From: Siphonodentalium dalli
Taxonomy: Eukaryota > Mollusca > Scaphopoda > Gadilida > Siphonodentaliidae
Length of the DNA: 64,000 bases
Direction: 5' to 3'
Assembly (NCBI GenBank): GCA_032622095.1
Contig: CP136061.1
Location: 248,259,582 to 248,323,581, forward strand
The number at the start of each line of letters is the position of its first letter. Within the stretch, counting starts at the first letter, position 1. A program made the position numbers and the translations under genes. Below the pieces are notes generated by a model. It was given only the letters and a program-made list of their open reading frames with translations, did not search any database and was not told where the DNA came from. Shown piece after piece: positions 55,182 through 64,000 of the stretch.

Positions 55182-55791
55182 CAGGGTTTCCATTAGTGGG
55201 ACAGTGGGTCCCTTTCCCCTAGCCCAAAATTCTCCTCCGAAACATACCATACCTCTGATTCACAGATTAATCGTGTATCTCCCACTAAATAAAACTTAAT
55301 GTTTTAAATCAACAATAATTTTATTTTATTTGTCACTAATGAAGTTTAAAACATTTTACAGAAACTTTATTCTCTCCAAAAATATACACATTGACAATTA
55401 TTGCCTTATTCTGAAAGATAATGAAGTGGACATCGTTAAAACCCATGTGTTTTTATTCAGGATGGTTACGTCTCAATTGCATTGTCAAATAACTCGTGTT
55501 TCTATTTCGATTTCCCACATATTAATTATTTAGACCATGATTTTACGAGTTTAGTGAAGTCGACTATAGAAATAAAGATTACATTACATAACATTTCAGT
55601 TTGTTGAATAGAAAAACATGATTACAATTCATTAACTCTACTCATGTTACGGTAGATGTTCAGAATCTGGGATTAAATTATGGGCTGACTTAATATTACC
55701 AGATATTCACAGTTGGTTGCATGAACTAACATTCCCCCCCAGCAGCTATATGAGCCCGTTTACCCTCCCCCAACACATAGCGGAAACCCTG
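55182..55791. mobile_element. hAT-like MITE, CAGGGTTTCC ends
   Basis: CAGGGTTTCCATTAGTGGG to inverted CACATAGCGGAAACCCTG, 610 bp, flanked by GTACTAT (55175-55181 and 55792-55798). An open frame of 67 codons inside (55330-55533) has no recognisable domain. Confidence 0.82.
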
Positions 55792-56033
55792 GTACTATAA
55801 ACTCACACACATAAAAGAGAGATTGTTCACGAAGAAGGCTGGATGCTGAGAGTTAATCTCATTAGATGCAGCTACCTCAAGAAAGTTAGCTACGTGAAAC
55901 GAATTTAGGATATTAACGAATTACAATGAAGTCTTAAAGGGACACTACTCAAATTTTAATCAGAATCATCCGCATAGAATACTGAATGTAGTTTCAATTC
56001 CCAGCAATAGAATCTATAAATCTATAAACACAG

Positions 56034-56466
56034 AAAGTCTGCAAATAATATGTCTGTCATTTGCAGAATGACGTCTGCAGGGGGTGAATTTAGTGATGCT
56101 ATCCTGCACAGTGGGCTAGCATAACCAAATTCACCATCAGGGAATCTCATTCTGCTTAGGCCTTATCTTCTGGGAAGTATATTTATAGCCTCAAATTAAC
56201 ATTGTTTTTGGTTACATTTTCCCTTCTGGGAAGTTTTTATATCCACTAATTTGCAGAAGATAACATGCATAATCGAGGTGAATAATGGGTGAACATCACC
56301 AACTTCAATCTGATCCTAGGTCTCCCATAGCAGTAAGGGCGTAAGCAGAATGAGGTTCCCAGACGGTGAATTTGGTTATGCTAGCCCACCATGTGGGATA
56401 GCATCACTAAATTCACCCTCTGGGGACCTCGTTATGTAAATGACAGACATACAATATGCAGGCTTG
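56034..56466. mobile_element. Family H hAT-like MITE
   Basis: AAAGTCTGCAAATAATATGT to inverted ACAATATGCAGGCTTG, 433 bp. Flanks AAACACAG and AAACACGG (7 of 8). Confidence 0.82.
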
Positions 56467-56589
56467 AAACACGGCCTCTTGAACGTATTATCTGAAATTC
56501 CTTATAAATGAATTTAGTTTCTCTGACTGTTGTCTGCTTCTATTAGCCTAACATCCCAGAAAATGAAGTATGGACAAGTGAACTATGAA

Positions 56590-57215
56590 CAGGCCTCAAA
56601 ATATGGTGCTGGTCATTTGGAGAATGAGGTCCCCAAAGGGGCGAATTTAGTGACGCTACCCCACACAGTGGGCTAGCATCATCAAAATCATCCTCTGGGT
56701 ACCTCATTCTGCTGAGGTTTCATCTCCTCTGGAAATTAATTTTATTATCATCGTCTGCTACTCAAGACCTAGACATAGATTTAAGTTCCAAGATGGTGAT
56801 GGGCACCCATTGGGCACCTCGATTAACCACAGCAGAATAATGGGTGATTTTTCAGGACTTAGTTGGAAATATGGCTTGTTGCCATTCGTCGGAAAGCTCT
56901 CACACTGAGAGCTTTCCGACGAATGGCAACAAGCCATATTTCCGACTAAGTCCTGAAAAATTACCCATAATTCTGCTGTGGTTAAGGAGTCGATTATTTA
57001 GGCCATTACTGTATATAGAGAAACTAAACTAAAAAAGAAAAAGAATCATTCTTAATTAGTTTCTAAAGAAACCTAAAAACTTGTTAATTTGATAATAAAG
57101 ATACTTTCCAGAAAAGATGAAGCCTAAGCAGAATGATGTCCCAGAGGGTGAATTTAGTGACGCTAGCCCGCTGTGTGTCTGCAAATGTCCAGCACCATAT
57201 TTATTTTTAGGTCTG
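56590..57215. mobile_element. Family H MITE split by P
   Basis: CAGGCCTCAAAATATGGTGC to inverted CAGCACCATATTTATTTTTA and GGTCTG. It is interrupted after GCACCCATTGGGCACCTCGA by a P copy and resumes with ATATAGAGAAACTAAAC. Confidence 0.75.
56822..57013. mobile_element. Family P MITE inside H, left end missing
   Basis: Starts at GATTAACCACAGCAGAATAA and runs to GGCCATTACTGTA. The outermost 25-30 bp of the left arm are absent. Confidence 0.8.
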
Positions 57216-57411
57216 GCCGTGAAGTATTCTGATTAATTTTGAGAATGTCCCTTATATATTCCCTGCTGGTTGTGTCTGAATCATGCATTACTGTGTGTCG
57301 CATCTCGAGCGTATTCACTGAATGGTTGTGCCATCTATATTATTACATAACACATATAGCTTATTTTCATACTTTTATTCATACAACCAAAACACATACA
57401 GGCATCTTCAA

Positions 57412-57794
57412 TACCCAACAGAAGGGCCCTGTGCCAATGCATTCTCTTATATATGCGAGTCGGCCATAGGTCGCCTCGCATATATAAGAGAATGCATTGG
57501 CTTAACACATTAAAAATTATAAAATTGTTAAAGAATGTAAGAAAAAATGGTAAAAAGTGTTAAAAAAAGGATTTTTTTTAGGCCAATGCATTCTCTTATA
57601 TATGCGAGGCGACCTATGGTCGACTCGCATATATAAGAGAATGCATTGGCACAGGGCATAACTGTAACTATCACAATGTGGTCAAGGAGCCGGTTCCAAT
57701 GATATCCATATTTGTATGGTTCTATTGAGACAGACCGAAGATATTTTAGGCTTTATTTGGCCGGTTTTGGCCGGTTTGTTGGGTAAAGGGTTAA
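57412..57794. mobile_element. Family A MITE, left end clipped
   Basis: Begins TACCCAACAGAAGGG (the first TTAACCCTT is missing) and ends TTGGGTAAAGGGTTAA, with both palindromes. Confidence 0.85.
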
Positions 57795-57845
57795 CTGGTT
57801 CAATCACAAACATTATCTATAACAGTTTAAAGCAACATATTTATC

Positions 57846-58062
57846 TACAATGCCCTAAGTAATCGACTCCTTTAAACCACAGCAGGATTATGGGTAATTT
57901 TTTTCATGATTTAGTCGGAAATATGGCTTTTTGCCATTCATCGGAAAGCTCTCACTGAGAGCTTTCTGATGAATGGCAACAAGCCATATTTCCGACTAAA
58001 TCGTGAAAAATTGCTCATAATTCTGCTGTGGTTAAGGAGTCGATTATATATAGGGCATTACT
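57846..58062. mobile_element. Family P foldback MITE
   Basis: CTACAATGCCCTAAGTAATC to GGGCATTACTGT; the outer flanks have mutated. Confidence 0.8.
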
Positions 58063-58867
58063 GTTTATTTTCAATGATTTAGAGGATTTATGTGACAACA
58101 AACTTTATATGCTGGCGTTTTCGAGTCTGGTTTCAGTGGTACAAGGCCTAATGTAAAATTAAGATTTTATTAAAAATAATTGTTGTATTAGGAAGTATAG
58201 ATTTATGTATACAACTTTAACCATTTGATGACTTACGATTACCACTTACGAGTACTTAACTTGGGGAATATTCAGATAATAATTCAAACTGACAGTTTTA
58301 GGCTGTTTATTGAACTTGTTATCTGGACACACAATCGTCACATGAATGAATTGCTTATTCCTTGCTTTCGTTCTTGGTTCGCTATGAGACAGATGCCTGT
58401 ATGTGTTCAGTTTCAACGCATCACTAGTTATGTTTTGTATATTTTGTACAGATTTATGAGAGACTGAACATATGAGTGGATAGAAAATATAATGATGATT
58501 GTTATATTAATGATGTAAATGTATTTCTATGTTTATTTATTTTGTATATGAATCAGTATTCATTCAGTGTCGAATGACCAAATGGTTATTTGTCACTCAA
58601 TTTTTGCATTCTTTAAAAATTTACTCATCACAACATCATGATCAGATTTCCAGGTTCTTCTAAGTAAGTTGTAAAACAGCATCACTTAGGGAAACTTGGT
58701 TATTTATCCATGACAAGCCGGGGTCACCAAAGGCAATTAAGGGAAAGTGGGGGACATCTTCCCGAAAAGGCAACATTTTGGTAATCATTCAGCATTTTAA
58801 AGCACTTTCCAGAACGAAGCTGATATTAAGTCTTCGAAAATATTTACTGTTATCTCTGGACAGTATA
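58063..58867. other. Downstream DNA with a T-like fragment
   Basis: 58220-58330 contains GGGGAATATTCAGATAATAA and TTGAACTTGTTATCTGGACA, a family T hairpin remnant. The rest is unassigned. Confidence 0.45.
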
Positions 58868-59331
58868 ATATGTGACCCGCCATATCAAATCCAGTCGGAA
58901 GTCGGGATTTTTTTACCCTGTGCCAATGCATTCTCTTATATATGCGAGTCGACCATAGGTCGCCTCGCATATATAAGAGAATGCATTGGCCTAACAATTT
59001 TTTACAATTTTAATAATTTTTTCTTGTATTCTTTAACAATTTTATAATTTCACCCATACAGAGCCCCAGACAAACATGAGCAGACAACACTCTTCTATAT
59101 GCTTCTATATATGTGTGGGGCTCCCTGCAGGGTAATGGATGTTTTTTATTTTATGTCCTAAAAATTGTCAGAAACATATATTTAAAAAAAATGATAAAAA
59201 ATTGTTAGGCCAATGCATTCTCTTATATATGCGAGGCGACCTATGGTCGACTCGCATATATAAGAGAATGCATTGGCACAGGGTAAAAAAATCCCGACTT
59301 CCGACTGGATTTGATATGGCGGGTCACATAT
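58868..59331. mobile_element. Family G element, copy 2
   Basis: ATATGTGACCCGCCATATCA to inverted TGATATGGCGGGTCACATAT, 464 bp, with two CCAATGCATT palindromes. The middle segment (CCATACAGAGCCCCAGACA) is the reverse complement of that in the copy at 32631-33096. Confidence 0.88.
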
Positions 59332-59463
59332 AATACTAATTTAGCTGAATTATGGGGTATTTCTTTGTATTCTATGAAGAATGGAAGATTTGATTTTGTG
59401 CCCCTCCTCCTTGGTGATGGGCAGGAGGGGCCCCCCTTTCTAGCACCCCTGATAACAAGGCTA

Positions 59464-59714
59464 TTAACCCTTCCATCACTGGAGTTTCCTGAAATTTTGC
59501 GGAAACCCTGTACCAATGCATTCTCTTATATATGCGATGCTTCCTATGAAACTGACTCGCATATATAAGAGAATGCATTGGCCTAACAATATTTACCATT
59601 AACTTGTAAGCCAGTGCATTCTCTTATATTATGTGAGGCATCCTGTGGGAGACTCGCATATATAAGAGAATGAACTGGCACATGATCTTTAATGCCCCTT
59701 CATGAAAGGGTTAA
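59464..59714. mobile_element. Family B TTAA MITE
   Basis: TTAACCCTTCCATCACTGG to CCTTCATGAAAGGGTTAA, 251 bp. Just upstream, 59400-59452 has GGGCAGGAGGGGCCCCCC, similar to words inside the hAT-like element at 27999-28364. Confidence 0.83.
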
Positions 59715-59788
59715 GTAATAGCAGAAAGTGTGTGAGATTTTATCACCTCCCTTTTCTCCCATTAGACTTTGTACTGCGAGGCACCAAC

Positions 59789-60056
59789 CAAGCCTTGAAA
59801 TAGTGTGTCTGTCATTTGCAGATTGAGGTCCCCAGAGGGTGAATTTAGTGATGCTACCCTGCATAGTGGGTTAGCATCACCAAATTCACCCTCTGGGGAC
59901 CTCATTCTGCTTACAACTCAGCAGAATGAGGTTCCCAGAGGGTGAATTTGGAGATGCTAACCCGCTATGCGGGGGTAGCATCACTAAATTCTCCCTCTGG
60001 GGACCTCAATCTGCAAATGACAGGCACACTATACAGGCACACTATTTCAAGGCTTG
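59789..60056. mobile_element. Family H hAT-like MITE, complete
   Basis: CAAGCCTTGAAATAGTGTGT to inverted GCACACTATTTCAAGGCTTG, 268 bp, with a perfect 8 bp duplication GCACCAAC (59781-59788 and 60057-60064). A short repeat of GGCACACTATA occurs at the right end. Confidence 0.9.
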
Positions 60057-60087
60057 GCACCAACATCTTGATCATTATCTTAACTTC

Positions 60088-60340
60088 TTAACCCTTTCTA
60101 TACTAAAGTATCATTGATGAGTAGTTATCCCATAGGGAATATTCAGATATTATGTTCAACAAACGTGAACTTCTTATCTGAACATTCCCTCCAATAAATT
60201 GGACTCATTCTGCACCTTTATTATCTGTTGTCGCGATATCTACTTGTTTTTCCTGAAAACCCTCCAGATGAACAATAGACCATTCCAATGTATAGTTTTA
60301 TAACTGAGTGAAAAATTCCATTTAGTATAGAAAGGGTTAG
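60088..60340. mobile_element. Family T TTAA MITE
   Basis: TTAACCCTTTCTATACTAAA to TTTAGTATAGAAAGGGTTAG, 253 bp, with the usual hairpin and GACCATTCCAATGTATAG. Confidence 0.85.
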
Positions 60341-60453
60341 TTACATCATTGCTTTCCCTTTTAACTCTTTTATTAATCATTATTCGGTAAGAGGTTATTC
60401 CCATTGAGTAATTTTTAGTGATATTTAGATAATAAGTTCAACACTCAGTCTTG

Positions 60454-60670
60454 TACAGTAATGCCCTAAATAATTGACTCCTTAACCACAGCAGAATTAT
60501 GGGTAACTTTTTAGGATTTAGTCAGAAATATGGCTTGTTGCCATTCATCGGAAAGCTCTCACTGTGAGACTTCCGATGAATGGCAACAAGCCATATTTCC
60601 GACTAAATCCTGAAAAATCACCCATAATTCTGCTGTGGTTAAGCAGTCAATTATTTAGGGCATTACTGTA
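60454..60670. mobile_element. Family P foldback MITE inside T-like DNA
   Basis: TACAGTAATGCCCTAAATAA to GGGCATTACTGTA. It is flanked by GATAATAAGTTCAACAC on the left and ATGGACCATTCTGATG on the right, the two parts of a family T copy. Confidence 0.85.
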
Positions 60671-61578
60671 TGTTGAAATTATTATCACAACATCTGCCTG
60701 TCGTCTGCTTATCACATCTGAACATCCATACAAATGAAGAATGGACCATTCTGATGATTAGGCATGTTCTTTGTTATTACTTTGTTCACGGATTTCCCCG
60801 AGCCAAAGGTCATGTGAGTGGTTTTTCAGTCAGATGATTGAAAAAAGTCCAAAAGTGTTGGACAAAATATCGCCTAAGTGAAAACTAATGGAATCAAACT
60901 CATCATTATGAATCCAGAGCAATGTATCAAAATTTTCGGAAGCAAAAAAAAGTTGTTTATCAAAACAAAACAAAATTTATTCCACCAATGGGAATATTAA
61001 TCCATATTAATCCAGACAATCCAAAAATAGATAACATAATATATATAACATAATTGTTCGAACAGCGAAACCATCCGGGGCGATATTTATGTCCAGATTT
61101 TCCAATGAATAAGTTGAAGGTCATAGCCTGTTTTCATCTATCCAACTTTCAAAAAGAAGAGATAGTTGCCTGTGCAAGTGGACATGGGCTAAACATAGGT
61201 AATGTGGTGGCTTCTATTGCATATGAGGAGATTATTATACAGCAGATATCTGCATCAAAATCCACGAATATTATTGACAAAACTTAAAAGAACAAATTTA
61301 TACCTGTTTTATTTATATATATTTTTTCATCCCACCTCCCTATCCTTCAGTCAAATAAATCTGTAAACCAAGTAATAAAAAATAATATACCTTTAAGAAA
61401 TGTCCACTCAGAAATCAAAGAGTTCCTTCAGTTTTAGCAGCTATTGTGTAAGTTATGACATCGTTTTGCACCTTGTATATTCTCTCTCCTCAATTGTGCC
61501 ATACAAGCATGATCTCTGTTTACACGAAGTCACAACTCGATGTTTCCATACTTATTATTTGAATAATTATACACCATC
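60671..61578. other. Downstream DNA, nothing recognised
   Basis: Open frames at 61054-61287 and 61400-61594 have no domain that I recognise. They are not claimed as genes. Confidence 0.4.
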
Positions 61579-61689
61579 TACAGTAATGCACTAAATAATT
61601 GACTCCTTAACCACAGCAGAATTATGGGTAACTTTTCAGGATTTAGCGGGAAATATGGCTTGTTGCCATTCATTGGAAAGCTCTCACTG
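61579..61689. mobile_element. Family P left half
   Basis: TACAGTAATGCACTAAATAA to GGAAAGCTCTCACTG, where it joins a family B fragment directly. Confidence 0.78.
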
Positions 61690-61836
61690 CATGGTGCAGC
61701 AGTAAAGATCCTGTGCCAAAGCATTCTCTTATATATGCGATTATAATAGAACACTGATTTACAAGGTCATGGTAAATATTGTTAGGCCAATGCATTCTTT
61801 TATATATGCGAGGAGCTCCAGTGATGGAATAGTTAA
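61689..61836. mobile_element. Family B remnant fused to P
   Basis: GGTGCAGCAGTAAAGATCCT, a shortened first palindrome, GGTAAATATTGTTAGGCCAA, and GAGCTCCAGTGATGGAATAG before TTAA. Confidence 0.65.
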
Positions 61837-61961
61837 GCTAAATAATTATTCCATCAGCTGATTTGCGGGAGGCAATTTCTTGAAAATAGTCAACAATGTA
61901 AGCTTCCTGTTTGGGGCCTACACATCCTATCTTGGTGCATCCTGTTGGAGTCTCTACATTA

Positions 61962-62109
61962 TACAGTAATGCTCTAAATAATCGACTCCTTAACCACAGC
62001 AGAATTATGGGTAACTTTTCAGGATTTAGTCGGAAATACGACTAAATCCTGAAAAGTTACCCATAATTCTGCTGTGGTTAATGAGTCGATTATTTAGGGC
62101 ATTACTGTA
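61962..62109. mobile_element. Family P MITE with deleted centre
   Basis: Both ends are intact with TA flanks. The loop region from AATATGG to CCATATT is missing, giving 148 bp. Confidence 0.83.
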
Positions 62110-62246
62110 TGTAGGTACATGTATCCTGTTGGAGCATGCACTTCCTGAAAAGTTACCCATAATTCTGCTGTGGTTAAGGAGTCGATTACTTAGGGCATTA
62201 CTGTATGTAGGTACATGTATCCTGTTGGAGCCGGCACTTCCTGTGA
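62054..62246 (+). repeat. 96 bp tandem duplication of a P end plus flank
   Basis: CCTGAAAAGTTACCCATAAT ... ATTACTGTATGTAGGTACAT ... CCTGTTGGAGC is repeated at a 96 bp offset. The second unit copies the P right arm and its non-P flank. Confidence 0.85.
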
Positions 62247-62483
62247 CTGTGCATCCTGGTGTGGTGACATGTCCTGTCTAGGTATTCCATCAACTCACTG
62301 TATATATACACACCATCATTTCATCAATGTGAATGTTCTAGTCTGTTTGTTTATTTGTTAGACTTTAATATATTGTTAAGTTATTTTATTACCTATGTAG
62401 ATTAATTGATTCAATCCTAGTCACTTCTTCACCAATCAGAGTTATCTGACCCTGAGAGAAAGTTGCTGATTGCAGAAGAGCAT

Positions 62484-62776
62484 CCAAACTCCAGGCAGAG
62501 TTATCTCTCATCGCTCCGCTGAGATACCACTGCCATAAGGACATTAATTGGTAAGGAATTCTTAGGTGTTTTAGTTCTTATGTTTTGTGATTAAAATTGT
62601 CTATGTCTGGCTCAGTTCATATTGTTCTTATCAATACCGAAAGAATTACCATTATTGCAAACTTTAAAAAAAATTTGATGGTCAAAACAAGATAATAGAT
62701 TTATCGTCTGCAAAGTACACTCATTGTGGCAGTGATATATCACAGCGAAAGCATAGAGGGCGCAGTATGGAGTTTG
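62484..62776. mobile_element. hAT-like MITE, CAAACTCCA ends, inverted copy
   Basis: CCAAACTCCAGGCAGAG to inverted AGTATGGAGTTTG, 293 bp, with a perfect duplication AAGAGCAT (62476-62483 and 62777-62784). It is the reverse complement of 16223-16564 over most of its length. Confidence 0.88.
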
Positions 62777-62977
62777 AAGAGCATCAAGAAAGGCAGGATA
62801 GAGTTATTCCTCTTTGATAGATTCTGAGCAATGTTATACATATTGGCAGAACATGATTCTCACAAGTCTAAATTGGTTGAATCCAGCCTAAGCATTATTA
62901 ATAGAATCCATTTGAATACTTTGTATTTTGCAACAAAACTATGCTGCTTTCAAGCTGTTGTGATAAAAAATCTTCTA

Positions 62978-63127
62978 TTAACCTATCCATGATTGGAGCT
63001 TCCTGAAATTTTGCGAAAACCCTGTGCCAATGTAATATGCGAGTCGCCCAAAGGGAGAAAATACATTGACCTAACAATATTTACCTTCACTTTGTAAGAC
63101 AGTGCATTCTCTTATATATACGAGGTT
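62978..63127. mobile_element. Family B MITE, left half
   Basis: TTAACCTATCCATGATTGG, TTCCTGAAATTTTGCGAAAA, a reduced first palindrome and the start of the second, then unrelated DNA. Confidence 0.72.
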
Positions 63128-63621
63128 CAAAGTAGATAAAAATTAAGACAAAAAATTAAATTTACCTACTAGTAAGATTTAAAAATGTTTTAAAAATGTG
63201 TTCTTGTCTCCGATTTGTTATTTTATAAACAAGAATCTATATGAGAAAAATGAGTGACAATTTCTTATTTAGCTGAGAAGAAAGCCTGACTTTAACCAAA
63301 GATTTTTGTGAGAATGCTATCATGATGTATCATATTGTATGGCCTAATTTGCTGTGAATGATATAAGCACAACTGAAGACGAACATTTCATATGACATCT
63401 AATTCACTTTTAAATTAAAAAAAAAATTGAAACTCATTATACTCAAGATTCATACATCACGGGTAAAACTCATTCATAAATTGAACCATTTTGTAGTCTA
63501 CTCAACTTATCACATTTCTTCTTGCCAACATGCTCTAGTACATCATTTCTTCTTAAAAGTGTCCATTTCAAGATTTTTGTTTCTTTCAGGCAGGCACGGA
63601 GCTAGTCGAAAGGTTGAAAGG
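63128..63621. other. Downstream DNA, nothing recognised
   Basis: AT-rich unassigned sequence. Confidence 0.45.
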
Positions 63622-63883
63622 TTAACCCTTCCATGACTAAACTTTCCTGAAATTTTATGAAAACCCTGTGCCAATGCATTCTCTTATATATATGAGTCTC
63701 CCATAGGGAGTCTCGCATATATAAGAGAATACATTGGCCTAACATTATTTACCTCGACCTTGTAATCTAGTGCATTCTCTTGTATAAGTGAGGCTCTCTA
63801 TTGGAAACTGCATATATAAAAGAATGTACTGGCACAGGATCTTTAATGCTGCACCAGCGCAACTCCCATCATGAAAGGGTGAA
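63622..63883. mobile_element. Family B MITE, full length
   Basis: TTAACCCTTCCATGACTAA to inverted CTCCCATCATGAAAGGGTGAA. The right TTAA has become TGAA. Confidence 0.82.
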
Positions 63884-64000
63884 AGATATTCTGCCCATAA
63901 TTATTAAGTCTTGAAATTTTCCAATTGTTTGTACGATAACATAAATAAAACATCGTGGGTTATGCTACTGATTGGAATGGCTAGAGACGAAAAAACAAAT
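63884..64000. other. Window end, nothing recognised
   Basis: Short unassigned sequence. Confidence 0.4.

Noticed and set aside
1-64000. CRISPR array or prokaryotic operon structure
   Set aside because: The repeats are dispersed transposons with target duplications and the coding parts are spliced exons. The window is eukaryotic.

Overview
This 64 kb window is AT-rich animal genomic DNA. It holds the 3' part of one plus-strand gene, and the introns are packed with short non-autonomous DNA transposons. The organism is inferred, not proven. A neuroglian-type gene with large introns, very dense palindromic MITEs and a degenerate 120-165 bp repeat of a kind I recall from bivalves suggest a lophotrochozoan, probably a mollusc.

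Gene. Ten exons (2246-2548, 4003-4376, 23213-23444, 24872-25002, 33672-33882, 36206-36328, 42212-42391, 47131-47244, 48421-48585, 53468-53640) have AG/GT borders and compatible phases (1-1, 1-0, 0-1, 1-0, 0-1, then 1-1 onward). They join into one open frame of 668 codons including the stop. The protein is the last Ig domain plus five fibronectin type III domains of an L1CAM/neuroglian family adhesion molecule. FnIII-1 and the first strands of FnIII-2 share one long exon; the rest of FnIII-2 is one exon, and FnIII-3 to FnIII-5 are each split over two exons. The 5' exons lie upstream of base 1. The last exon does not encode the usual transmembrane segment and ankyrin-binding tail. It encodes a short Gly-rich linker and a hydrophobic C-terminus that ends at a stop, which looks like a GPI-anchor signal. 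The acceptor of this exon lies in a 42 bp tandem duplication that offers a second, in-frame acceptor.

Transposons. I use these labels. TTAA-target, piggyBac-like MITEs are A (TTAACCCTTTACCCAACA), B (TTAACCCTTTCATGACTGG), C (TTAACCTCTTCGC), D (TTAACCCTTTGAGTGCCAGG), E (TTAACCCTTTGG) and T (TTAACCCTTTCTATACT). P is a TA-target, pogo/Tigger-like foldback (ends CAGTAATGCCCTAAATAATC, about 19 copies). H is a hAT-like MITE (ends CAAGCCTTG or CAGGCCTG, 8 bp target duplications, 13 copies). G is a 465 bp element ending TGTGACCCG. Several further hAT-like elements have 8 bp duplications, and one carries a broken BED zinc finger. A roughly 69 bp palindrome (arm CCAATGCATTCTCTTATATA) recurs inside A, B, D and G although their ends are unrelated.

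Layout. 1-2250: abutting TTAA elements, then the Ig exon. 4.4-23.2 kb: a giant intron with a 1.85 kb array of TTAA elements (7884-9738). 23-36 kb: FnIII-2 to FnIII-4 exons among P, A, B, H and hAT copies. 36-48 kb: nested insertions and an internally repetitive foldback element (39584-40690). 47-54 kb: FnIII-5 and the GPI-type terminal exon. 54-64 kb: downstream DNA with more MITEs and no second gene that I can recognise. No RNA genes or CRISPR arrays were seen.
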